64,000 bases of DNA from Trichomonas vaginalis G3 (Eukaryota; Parabasalia; Trichomonadida; Trichomonadidae), in assembly GCF_026262505.1 (NCBI RefSeq), contig NC_067207.1, positions 3,790,252 to 3,854,251 of the forward strand, read 5' to 3'. Of this stretch, positions 35,601-48,700 are shown one piece after another. Under the pieces are notes generated by a model. It searched no databases. It saw nothing but the letters and a program-made list of their open reading frames with translations, and was not told the origin of the DNA. The position numbers were made by a program, and so were the translations under genes. Every line of letters starts with the position of its first letter. Within the stretch, counting starts at the first letter, position 1.

Positions 35601-38600
35601 ATGACTTCACCTCTTGAATTTTTAATGATTTCATCGTAAAGACTTTGTCAAAACTTCATCGTCAATGTTTTGTCATGACTTCATCGTAAAGACTTTGTCA
35701 AAACTTCATCGTCAATGTTTTGTCAAGACTTCATCGTATATGTTTTGTCAATTTCATGCGTAAAATGTTTTGTCATGATTTCTTCGTATATGTTTTGTCA
35801 GACTTCATCGTCAATGTTTTGTCTGACTTCATCGTCAATGTTTTGTCATGACTTCATCGTAAAGACTTGTCATGACTTCATCGTAAGACTTTGTCAAAAT
35901 TCTCGTAAAGACTTTGTCATGACTTCATTCGTCAATGTTTTGTCATGACTTCATGTAAATGTTTGGTCATGACTTCATCGTCAATGTTTTGTCAAGACTT
36001 CATCGTATATGTTTTGTCAAAACTTCATCGTATATGTTTTGTCATGACTTCATCGTCAATGTTTTGTCATGACTTCATCGTAAATGTTTTGTCATGACTT
36101 CATCGTAAATGTTTTGTCATGACTTCATCGTAAAGACTTTGTCAAGACTTCTTCGTAAATGTTTTATCATGATTTCATCGTAAATGTTTTGTCATGATTT
36201 CATCGTAAATGTTTTGTCAGACTTCTCGTAAATGTTTTGTCAAGACTTCTTCGTAAATGTTTTGTCATGACTTCATCGTATATGTTTTGTCAAAACTTCT
36301 TCGTAAAGACTTTGTCAAGACTTCTTCGTAAAGACTTTGTCAAAACTTCATCGTAAAGACTTTGTCAAAACTTCATCGTAAATGTTTTGTCAAGACTTCA
36401 TCGTAAAGACTTTGTCAAGACTTCATCGTAGACTTTTGTCAAACTTCATCGTAAAGACTTTTTGTCAAAACTTCATCGTATATGTTTTGGTCAAAACTTC
36501 ATCGTCAATGTTTGTCAAGACTCATCGTATATGTTTTGTCAAGATTCATCGTAAATGGTTGTCATGATTTCATTCGTAAATGTTTTGTCATGAACTCATC
36601 GAAATGTTTGTCAGACTTCATCGTCAATGTTTTGTCATGACTTCATCGTAAAGACTTTTGTCATTTGTACTTCATCGTAAAGACTTTGTCAAAACTTCTT
36701 CGTAAAGACTTTGTCATGACTTCATCGTCAATGTTTTGTCATGACTTCATCGTCGAAATGTTTGTCATACTCATAGTAACTGTTTGTCATGACTTCTCGT
36801 CAATGTTTTGTCAAGACTTCATCGTATATTTTTGTCAAAACTTCATCGTAATGTTTGTCAGACTTCATCGTAATGTTTGTCATGACTTCATCGTAAAATG
36901 TTTTTGTCATGACTCTATCGTAAATTTTTGTCAGACTTCATCAGTAAGATCTTTGTCAAGAACTTCTTCGTAAAGACTTTGTCAACTTCATCGTAAAAGA
37001 CTTTGTCAAAACTTCATCGTAAATGTTTTTGTCAAGACTTATCAGTAAAGACTTTGTCAAAACTTCATCGTAAAGACTTTGTCAAAACTTCATCGTCAAT
37101 GTTTTGTCAATGACTTCATCGTATATGTTTTGTTCATGAAACTTCAATCGTATATGTTTTTGTCCAAAACTTCCAATGTTTTTCATGCTACAAATGTTTT
37201 GTAAAAACTTCATCGTAAAGACTTTGTTCAATGACTTTCATCGTTAAAGACTTTGTCAAAACTTCATCGTAAAGACTTTGTCAAAACTTCATCCGTCATG
37301 TTTTGTCATGACTTCATCGTATATGTTTTGTCAAAACATTCATCGTCAATGTTTTGTCAGAGCTTCACTGCTTGATTTTTTCATGATTTCATCGTAAAAG
37401 ACTTTGTCATGACTTCTTCGTCAATGTTTTGTCAAGACTTCATCGTAAACTTTGTCAAAACTTCATCGTAAAGTTTCAAACTTCACGTAAAGCTTTGTCA
37501 TGACTTCATCGTATATGTTTTGTCCAAAGACTTCATCGTCAATGTTTTGTCATGAACTTCATCGAAAGATTTGTCAAGAACTTCTCTCGTAAAGACTTTG
37601 TCAAAACTTCATCGTAAAGACTTTGTCAAAAACTTCATCGTAAATGTTTTGTCAAGAACTTCAATCGTAAAGACTTTGTCAAGACTTCATCGTAAAAGAC
37701 TTTGTCAAAACTTCATCGTAAAGATTTGTCAAAACTTCATCGTATATGTTTTGTCAAAACTTCATCGTACAATGTTTTGTCCAATGACTTCTTCGTATGT
37801 TTTGTCAAGACTTCATCGAAGTTTGTCCTTCGTATATGTTTTCATCGTATATGTTTGTCATGATTTTCATCGTATATGTTTTGTCAAAACTTCTTTCGTA
37901 AAGACTTTGTCAAACTTTCATCGGTAAAGACTTTGTCAAAACTTCTCGTAAGACTTGTCAAACTTCTCGTAAAGACTTTGTCAAGACTTCATCGTTATGT
38001 TTTTGTCATGACTTTCATCGTAATGTTTTGTCATGACTTCATCGTATATGTTTTGTCAAGACTTATCGTCATGTTTGTCAATGATTATGTATGTTTTGTC
38101 ATGACTTCATCGTAAAGACTTTGTCATGAACTTNNNNNNNNNNNNNNNNNNNNNNNNNTTCATCGTAAAAGACTTTGTCAAAACTTCATCGTAAAAGACT
38201 TTGTCAAAACTTCATCGTAAAGACTTTGTCATGACTTCATCGTATATGTTTTGTCAAGACTTCATCGTCAATGTTTTGTCAAGACTTCTTCGTATATGTT
38301 TTGGTCATGACTTCATCGTAAGTTTGCATGATTTCTTTCGTAATGTTTTCATGACTTCATTCGTAAATGTTTTCATGACTTCATGTCAATGTTTTTGTCA
38401 AGACGTCTTCGTAAGTTTGTCATGACTTCATCGTAAATGTTTTGTCAAAACTTATCGTAATGTTTTGTTCAAAAACTTCATCGTAATGTTTTGTCAAAAC
38501 TTCATCGTAAAATGTTTGTTCAAAACTTCATCGTAAAGACTTTGTCAAGACTTCATTCGAAGACTTTGTCAAAACTTCATCGTAAGACTTTGTCAAAACT

Positions 38601-41600
38601 TCATCGTCAATGTTTTGTCATGACTTCATCGTATAGTTGTCACTCATCGTCAAGTTTTTCAAGACTTCACCTCTTGAATTTCATGATTTCATCGTAAAGA
38701 CTTTGTCATGACTTCTTCGTAATGTTTTGTCATGACTTCATCGTAAATGTTTTGTCATGATTTCTTCGTAATGTTTTTGTCATGACTTCATCGTAAATGT
38801 TTTGTCATGACTTCATCGTCAATGTTTTGTCAAGACTTCTATCGTATTATGTTTTGTCATGACTTCATCGTATATGTTTTGTCAAAACTTCATCGTAATG
38901 TTTTGTCAAAACTTCATCGTATATGTTTGTCAAAACTTCATCGTAAATGTTTTGTCAAAACTTCATCGTAAAGATTTGTCAAGACTTCATCGTAAAACTT
39001 TGTCAAAACTTCATCGTAAAGACTTTGTTCAAAACTTCATCGTCAATGTTTTGTCATGACTTCATCGTATATGTTTTTGTCAAAACTTCATCGTCAATGT
39101 TTGTCAAGACTTCACCTCTTGAATTTTCATGATTTCATCGTAAAGACTTTGTGCATGACTTCTTCGTCAATGTTTGTCAAGACTTCATCGTAAAGACTTT
39201 GTCAAAACTTCATCGTAAAGACTTTGTCAAAACTTCATCGTAAAAGACTTATGTTCATTGACTTCATCGTATGATGACTTTGTCAAAGACTTCACCTCTT
39301 GAATTTTCATGATTTCATCGTAAAGACTTTGTCATGACTTCTTCGTCAATGTTTGTCAAGACTTCATCGTAAAGACTTTGTCAAAACTTCATCGTAAAGA
39401 CTTTGTCAAAACTTCATCGTCAATGTTTTTGTCATGACTTCATCGTAAATACTTTGTCAAGACTTCTTCGTAAAAGACTTTGTCAAAACTTCATCGTAAA
39501 GACTTTGTCAAAACTTCATCGTAAATGTTTTGTCAAGACTTCATCGTAAAGACTTTGTCAAGACTTCATCGTAAAGACTTTGTAAAACTTCATCGTAAAG
39601 ACTTTGTCAAACTTATCGATATGTTTGTCAAAACTTCATCGTCAATGTTTTGTCAAGACTTCTTCGTATATGTTTTGTCAAGACTTCATCGTATAAAGAC
39701 TTTGTCAAGACTTCATCGATAGTTTTGTCAAACTTCTTCGTAAGTTTTGTCATGATTTCATGTATATGTTTTGTCAAGACTCTTCGTAAAAGACTTTGTC
39801 AAACTTCATCGTAAATGTTTTGTCAGACTCTTCGTAAAGATTTGTCAAAACTTCATCGTAAAGACTTTGTCAAAACTTCATCGTAAAGACTTGTCAACTT
39901 CATCGTAAGACTTTGTCAAAACTTCATCGTCAATGTTTTGTCAAGACTTCTCGTAAGTTTGTCAAACTTCATCGTAAATGTTTTGTCAGACTTCTTCGTA
40001 AATGACTTTGTCAAAACTTCATCGTAAAGACTTTGTCAAAAACTTCATCGTAAAGACTTTGTCAAAGACTTTCATCGTAAAGACTTTGTCAAAACTTCAT
40101 TCGTAATGTTTGTCAATGTATTCATCGTAAGTTTGTCAGATTCATCGTAAAGTTTTGTCAGAACTTCTTCGTAAGTTTGTCATGACTTCATCGTAATGTT
40201 TTGTCATGACTTCATCGTCAATGTTTTGTCAAACTTCTTCGTATATGTTTTGTCAAGACTTCATTCGTAAAGACTTTGTCCAGACTTCATCGTATATGTT
40301 TTGTCAAAATTCTTCGTAATGATTTTGTCATGACTTCATCGTATAGTTTTGTCAAGATTCTCGTAAAGACTTTGTCAAACTTCATCGTAAATGTTTTTGT
40401 CAGGACTTCTTCGTAAAGACTTTTCAAAACTTCATCGTAAAGACTTTGTCAAAAACTTCATCGTAAAGACTTTGTCAAAACTTTCATCGTAAAGACTTTG
40501 TCAAACTTCATCGTCAATGTTTTGTCAGACTTCATCGTATATGTTTTGTCATGATTTCATCGTAAATGTTTTGTCATACTTCTTCGTATATGTTTTGTCA
40601 GACTTCATCGTCAATGTTTTGTCATGACTTCATCGTCAATGTTTTGTCAGACTTCATCGTAAAGACTTTGTCCATGACTTCATCGTAAAAGACTTTGTCA
40701 AGACTTTTTCGTAAAGACTTTGTCATGACTTCTTCGTCAATGTTTTGTCAAAACTTCATCGTAAAGACTTTGTTCATGACTTCATCGTATATTTGTTTTG
40801 TCATGACTTCCATCGTCAATGTTTTGTCAAGACTTCTTCGTATATGTTTTGTCAAGACTTCATTCGTAAAGACTTGTCAAGACTTCATCGTATATGTTTT
40901 GTCAAACTTCTTCGTATGTTTTGTCATGATTTTCGTATATGTTTTGTCAAGACTTCTTCGTAAAGACTTTGTCAAACTTCATCGTAAATGTTTTGTCAGG
41001 ACTTCTTCGTAAAGACTTTGTCAAAACTTCATCGTAAAACTTTGTCAAAACTTCATCGTAAAGACTTTGTCAAAACTTCATCGTAAAGACTTTGTCAAAA
41101 CTTCATCGTCAATTTTTGTCAAGACTTCATCGTATATGTTTTGTCATGATTTCATCGTAAATGTTTTGTCATGACTTTCTTCGTTATATGTTTTCATGAC
41201 TTCATCGTCAATGTTTTGTCATGACTTCATCGTCAATGTTTTGTCATGACTTCATCGTAAAGACTTTGTCAGACTTCATCGTAAAGACTTTGTCAAGACT
41301 TCTCGTAAAGACTTTGTCATGACTTCTTCGTCAATGTTTTTGTCAAAACTTCAATCGTAAAGACTTTGTCATGACTTCATCGTATATGTTTTGTCATGAC
41401 TTCATCGTCAATGTTTTGTCAAGACTTCTTCGTATATGTTTTGTCAAGACTTCATCGTAAAAAGACTTTGTTCAAGACTTCATCGTATATGTTTTGTCAA
41501 AACTTCATCGATATGTTTTGTCAAAAACTTCATCGTAAATGTTTTGTCAAAACTTCATCGTAAAGATTTGTCAAGACTTCTTCGTAAAGACTTTTGTCAT

Positions 41601-42759
41601 GACTTCATCGTTACAGACTTTTGTCAAAAACTTCATCGTCAATGTTTTGTCATGACTTCATCGTATATGTTTTGTCAAAACTTCATCGTAATGTTTTGTC
41701 ATACTTCATCGTATATGTTTTGTCATGACTTCATCGTATATGTTTTGTCAAGACTTCAATCAATTTCATTCATCGTAAAGACTTTTCAATGACTTCTTCG
41801 TAATGTTTTGTCAAGACTTCATCGTAAAGACTTTGTCAAAATTCTTCGTAAAAACTTTGTCAAAACTTCATCGTAAAGACTTTGTCATGACTTCATCGTA
41901 TATGTTTTGTCAAGACTTCATCGTCAATGTTTTGTCATGACTTCATCGTATATGTTTTGTCAAGACTTCACCTCTTGAATTTTCATGATTTCATCGTAAA
42001 GACTTTGTCATGATTCTTCGTTCATGTTTTGTCAAGACTTCATCGTAAAGACTTTGTCAAAACTTCATCGTAAAGACTTTTGTCAAAACTTCATCGTAAA
42101 GCACTTTGTCATGACTTCATCGTATATGTTTTGTCAAGACTTCTCGTAAAATGTTTTTCAAGACTTCTCGTAAATGACTTTGTCAAGACTTCTTCGTAAA
42201 GTATTTGTCATGACTTCATCGTATATGCTTTTGTCAAAACTTCTTCGTAAAGACTTTGTCAACTTCTTCGTAAATGTTTTGTCAAAGACTTCATCGTCAA
42301 TGTTTTGTCATGACTTTTATCGTAAATGTTTTGTCAAGACTTCTTCGTAAAGTTTTGTCAAAGACTTCTTCGTAAATGTTTTGTCATGACTTCATCGTAT
42401 ATGTTTTGTCAAAAATTCTTCGTAAAGAACTTTGTCAAAACTTCTCGTAAATGTACTTTTGTCAAGACTTCATCGTAATGTTTTGTCAACTTTCGTAAAT
42501 GTTTTGTCAAACTTCATCTAAAGACTTTGTCAAGACTTCTTCGTAAATATTTTGTCAGACTTCATCGTAATGTTTTGTCAAGACTTCATCGTCAATGTTT
42601 TGTCATGACTTATCGTAATGTTTCAAGACTTCACCTCTTGAATTCATGATTTCATCGTAAAGACTTTGTCATGACTTCACCTCTTGAATTTTCATGATTT
42701 CATCGTAAAGACTTTGTTCATGACTTCTTCGTCAATGTTTTGTTGTACAGAACGAGTTA
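32612..42759 (-). repeat. 25-bp satellite, segment C, inverted and indel-rich
   Basis: The same satellite in opposite orientation (CTTCATCGTAAAGACTTTGT). Single-base gains and losses occur in a large share of units (GTCAAACTTC, TCGTAATG, TTTTTGTC), unlike segments A and B, which looks like uncorrected long-read consensus. It begins directly after the cut element end and finishes with the missing element terminus. Plus-strand frames of 60-118 codons here are repeat artefacts. Confidence 0.9.
38134..38158. other. Assembly gap of 25 N
   Basis: Exactly 25 undetermined bases within the inverted satellite block. A gap of this fixed size in a tandem array is a placeholder, so the true amount of missing repeat is unknown. 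Confidence 0.98.
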
Positions 42760-42766
42760 CGGAAAG
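42745..42766 (-). mobile_element. Detached terminus of the 1.3-kb element
   Basis: GTACAGAACGAGTTACGGAAAG is the reverse complement of the right end of copy 1 with two extra bases. It lies between inverted and forward satellite. Together with the cut copy 2 it makes one complete element if 32,612-42,759 is flipped. Confidence 0.8.
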
Positions 42767-45700
42767 TTTTGACAAGTCTTTACGATGAAGTCATGACAAA
42801 ACATTGACGATGAAGTCTTGACAAAACATATACGATGAAGTCATGACAAAGTCTTTACGATGAAGTTTTGACAAAGTCTTTACGATGAAGTTTTGACAAA
42901 GTCTTTACGATGAAGTCTTGACAAAACATTGACGAAGAAGTCATGACAAAGTCTTTACGATGAAATCATGAAAATTCAAGAGGTGAAGTCTTGACAAAAC
43001 ATTGACGATGAATTTGACAAAACAATACGATGAAGTTCTTGACAAAACATATACGATGAAGTCATGACAAAACATTGACGATGAAGTTTTGACAAAGTCT
43101 TTACGATGAAGTTTTGACAAAGTCTTTACAAGAAAGTCTTGACAAAGTCTTTACGATGAAGTTTTGACAAAACATATACGATGAAGTTTTGACAAAACAT
43201 TTACGATGAAGTCATGACAAAATATTTACGATGAAGTTTTGACAAAACATATACGATGAAGTTTTGACAAAACATTTACGATGAAGTTTTGACAAAACAT
43301 ATACGATGAAGTTTTGACAAAACATATACGATGAAGTTTTGACAAAACATATACGATGAAGTTTTGACAAAACATATACGATGAAGTTTTGACAAAGTCT
43401 TTACGATGAAGTCTTGACAAAACATTGACGATGAAGTTTTGACAAAGTCTTTACGATGAAGTCATGACAAAGTCTTTACGAAGAAGTCATGACAAAACAT
43501 TGACGATGAAGTCTTGACAAAGTCTTTACGAAGAAGTCATGACAAAGTCTTTACGATGAAGTCATGACAAAGTCTTTACGATGAAGTCATGACAAAACAT
43601 TTACGATGAAGTTTTGACAAAACATATACGATGAAGTTTTGACAAAACATTGACGATGAAGTTTTGACAAAGTCTTTACGATGAAGTCTTGACAAAGTCT
43701 TTACGAAGAAGTCATGACAAAACATTGACGATGAAGTCTTGACAAAGTCTTTACGAAGAAGTTTTGACAAAGTCTTTTACGATGAAGTCATGACAAACAT
43801 TGACGATGAAGTTTTGACAAAGTCTTTACGATGAAGTCATGACAAACATTACGATGAAAGTTTGACAAACATATACGATGAAGTCATGACAAAGTCTTTA
43901 CGATGAAGTTTTGACAAAACTTTACGATGAAGTTTTGACAAAACATATACGAATGAAGTTTCATGACAAACATATACGAAGAAGTCTTGACAAAACATTT
44001 ACGATGAAGTTTTGACAAAGTCTTTACGATGAAGTCATGACAAAGCATATACGATGAAGTTTTGACAAAGTCTTTACGATGAAGTCTTGACAAAACATTT
44101 ACGATGAAGTTTTGACAAAGTCTTTACGATGAAGTTTTGACAAAGTCTTTACGAAGAAGTCTTGACAAAGTCTTTACGATGAAGTTTTGACAAAACATAT
44201 ACGATGAAGTCATGACAAAACATTACGAGAAGCTTTGACAAAACATTTACGATGAAGTCATGAAAACAGTCTTTACGAAGAAGTCTTGACAAAACATTTA
44301 CGAGAAGTCTTGACAAACATTACGATGAATCATGACAAAACATTTACGATGAAGTCATGAAAATTTACGAAGAAGTCTTGACAAAGTCTTTACGAAGAAG
44401 TCTTGACAAAACATATACGATGAAGTCATGACAAAGTCTTTACGATGAAGTCTTGACAAAGTCTTTACGATGAAGTCATGACAAAGTCTTTACGAAGAAG
44501 TCTTGACAAAACATATACGATGAAGTCATGACAAAGTCTTTACGATGAAGTTTTGACAAAGTCTTTACGATGAAGTTTTGACAAAGTCTTTACGATGAAG
44601 TCTTGACAAAACATTGACGAAGAAGTCATGACAAAGTCTTTACGATTGAAATCATGAAAATTCAAGATGAAGTCTTGACAAACATATACGATGAAGTCAT
44701 GACAAACATTACGATGAAGTCTTGACAAAACATACGATGAAGTCATGACAAAGTCTTTACGATGAAGTTTTGACAAAGTCTTACGATGAAGTTTTGACAA
44801 AGTCTTTACGATGAAGTCTTGACAAAACATTGACGAAGAAGTCATGACAAAGTCTTACGATGAAATCATGAAAAATTCAAGAGGTGAAGTCTTGACAAAA
44901 CATTACGATGAAGTTGACAAAACATTACGATGAAGTCATGACAAACTTTACGATGAAGTCATGACAAAACATTACGATGAAGTCTTGACAAAACTTTACG
45001 ATGAAGTCATGACAAACTTACGAAGAAGTCTTGACAAAGTCTTTACGATGAAGTCATGACAAAGTCTTTACGATGAAGTTTTGACAAAACATTTACGATG
45101 AAGTTTTGACAAAACATATACGATGAAGTCATGACAAAACATTGACGATGAAGTTTTGACAAAGTCTTTACGAAGAAGTCTTGACAAAGTCTTTACGATG
45201 AAGTTTGACAAACATTACGATGAAGTTTGACAAAACATTTACGATGAAGTTTTGACAAAACTTTACGATGAAGTTTTGACAAAACATATACGATGAAGTC
45301 ATGACAAACATTACGATGAAGTCTGACAAAACATTGACGATGAAGTATGACAAAGTCTTTACGAGAAGTCTTGACAAAGTCTTTACGATGAAGTCTGACA
45401 AAGTCTTTACGATGAATCATGAAAAATTAAGATGAAGTCTTGACAAAAATTACGATGAAGTCATGACAAAACATTACGATGAAGTTTTGACAAAGTCTTT
45501 ACGATGAAGTTTTGACAAAGTCTTTACGATGAAGTTGACAAAGTCTTTACGATGAAGTTTGACAAAACATTACGATGAAGTTTTGACAAAACATTTACGA
45601 TGAAGTTGACAAAACATATACGATGAAGTCATGACAAAACATATTACGATGAATCATGACAAAACATATACGAAGAAGTTGACAAACATTACGATGAAGT

Positions 45701-48700
45701 CTTGACAAACTTTACGATGAAGTTTTGACAAAACATACGATGAAGTCTTGACAAAACATTGACGATGAAGTTTGACAAAACATATACGATGAAGTTGACA
45801 AAACTTTACGATGAAGTTTTGACAAAGTCTTTACGATGAAGTCTTGACAAAAGTCTTTACGAAGAAGTCATGACAAAACATTACGATGAAGTCTTGACAA
45901 AACTTACGAAGAAGTTTGACAAAGTCTTTACGATGAAGTCATGACAAAACATTACGATGAAGTCTTGACAAAACATATTACGATGAAGTCATGACAAAGT
46001 CTTTACGATGAAGTTTTGACAAAGTCTTTACGATGAAGTTTTGACAAAGTCTTTACGATGAAGTCTTGACAAACATTGACGAAGAAGTCATGACAAAGTC
46101 TTTACGATGAATCATGAAAATTCAAGAGGTGAAGTCTTGACAAAACATTGACGATGAAGTTTGACAAAACATTGACGATGAATTTGACAAACATTACGAT
46201 GAAGTCTTGACAAAACATATACGATGAAGTCATGACAAAACATTACGATGAAGTTTTGACAAAGTCTTTACGATGAAGTTTTGACAAAGTCTTTACGAAG
46301 AAGTCTTGACAAAGTCTTTACGATGAAGTTTTGACAAAACTTTACGATGAAGTTTGACAAAACATTTACGATGAAGTCATGACAAAATTTACGATGAAGT
46401 TTTGACAAAACATATACGATGAAGTTTGACAAAACTTTACGATGAAGTTTGACAAAACATATACGATGAAGTTTTGACAAAACATTACGATGAAGTTTTG
46501 ACAAAACATATACGATGAAGTTGACAAAACATTACGATGAAGTTTTGACAAAGTCTTTACGATGAAGTCTTGACAAAACATTACGATGAAGTTGACAAAG
46601 TCTTTACGATGAAGTCATGACAAAGTCTTTACGAAGAAGTTCTGACAAAACATTACGATGAAGTCTTGACAAAGTCTTTACGAAGAAGTCATGACAAAGT
46701 CTTTACGATGAAGTCATGACAAAGTCTTTACGATGAAGTTTGACAAAACATTTACGATGAATTTGACAAAACATATACGATGAAGTTTTGACAAAACATT
46801 ACGATGAAGTTTGACAAAGTCTTTACGATGAAGTTTGACAAAGTCTTTACGAAGAAGTCATGACAAAACATTGACGATGAAGTCTTGACAAAGTCTTTAC
46901 GAAGAAGTTTTGACAAAGTCTTTACGATGAAGTCATGACAAAACATTGACGATGAAGTCTTGACAAAACATATACGATGAAGTCATGACAAAGTCTTTAC
47001 GATGAAGTTTTGACAAAACATATACGATGAAGTTTTGACAAAACATATACGATGAAGTCATGACAAAACATATACGAAGAAGTCTTGACAAAACATTTAC
47101 GATGAAGTTTTGACAAAGTCTTTACGATGAAGTCATGACAAACATTACGATGAAGTTTTGACAAAAGTCTTTACGATGAAGTCTTGACAAAACATTTACG
47201 ATGAAGTTTGACAAAGTTTTACGAAGAAGTCTTGACAAAACATATACGATGAAGTCATGACAAAATATTTACGATGAAGTTGACAAACATATACGATGAA
47301 GTTTGACAAAACATTTACGATGAAGTTTTGACAAAACATACGATGAAGTTTGACAAAACATTACGATGAAGTTTGACAAAAATTACGATGAAGTTTGACA
47401 AAACATTACGATGAAGTCATGACAAAACTTACGAAGAAGTCTTGACAAAACATTACGATGAAGTTTTGACAAAACATATACGATGAAGTCATGACAAAAC
47501 ATTGACGATGAAGTTTTGACAAAGTCTTTACGATGAAGTCATGACAAAGTCTTTACGAAGAAGTCTTGACAAAGTCTTTACGATGAAGTTTTGACAAAAC
47601 ATTACGATGAAGTTTTGACAAAACATTTACGATGAAGTTTTGACAAAACATTACGATGAAGTTTTGACAAAACATTACGATGAAGTCATGACAAAACATA
47701 TACGAGAAGTCTTGACAAAACATTTACGATGAAGTTTTGACAAATTACGATGAAGTTTGACAAAAGTCTTTACGATGAAGTTTTGACAAACATTACGATG
47801 AAGTTTTGACAAAACATATACGATGAAGTCATGACAAAACATTACGATGAAGTCTGACAAAACATTACGATGAAGTCATGACAAAACATTGACGATGAAG
47901 TCATGACAAAACATTGACGATGAAGTCATGACAAAGTCTTTACGAAGAAGTCTTGACAAAGTCTTTACGATGAAGTCATGACAAAGTCTTTACGATGAAG
48001 TCATGACAAAACATTGACGATGAAGTCATGACAAAACATTGACGATGAAGTCATGACAAAACATTGACGATGAAGTCATGACAAAACATTTACGATGAAG
48101 TTTTGACAAAACATTTACGATGAAGTTTTGACAAAGTCTTTACGATGAAGTTTTGACAAAGTCTTTACGAAGAAGTCTTGACAAAGTCTTTACGAAGAAG
48201 TTTTGACAAAACATATACGATGAAGTCATGACAAAACATTTACGAAGAAGTCTTGACAAAACATTTACGAAGAAGTCTTGACAAAACATATACGATGAAA
48301 TCATGACAAAACATATACGAAGAAGTTTTGACAAAACATTATACGATGAAGTCTTGACAAAGTCTTTACGATGAAGTCTTGACAAAACTTTACGAAGAAG
48401 TCTTGACAAAACATTACGATGAAGTTTTGACAAAACATTACGATGAAGTTTTGACAAAGTCTTTACGATGAAGTTTGACAAAGTCTTTACGATGAAGTCT
48501 TGACAAAGTCTTTACGATGAAGTCTTGACAAAACATTTACGATGAAGTTTTGACAAAGTCTTTACGATGAAGTTTTGACAAAGTCTTTACGAAGAAGTCT
48601 TGACAAAGTCTTTACGATGAAGTCATGACAAAACATTGACGATGAAGTCTTGACAAAACATATACGATGAAGTCATGACAAAGTCTTTACGATGAAGTTT

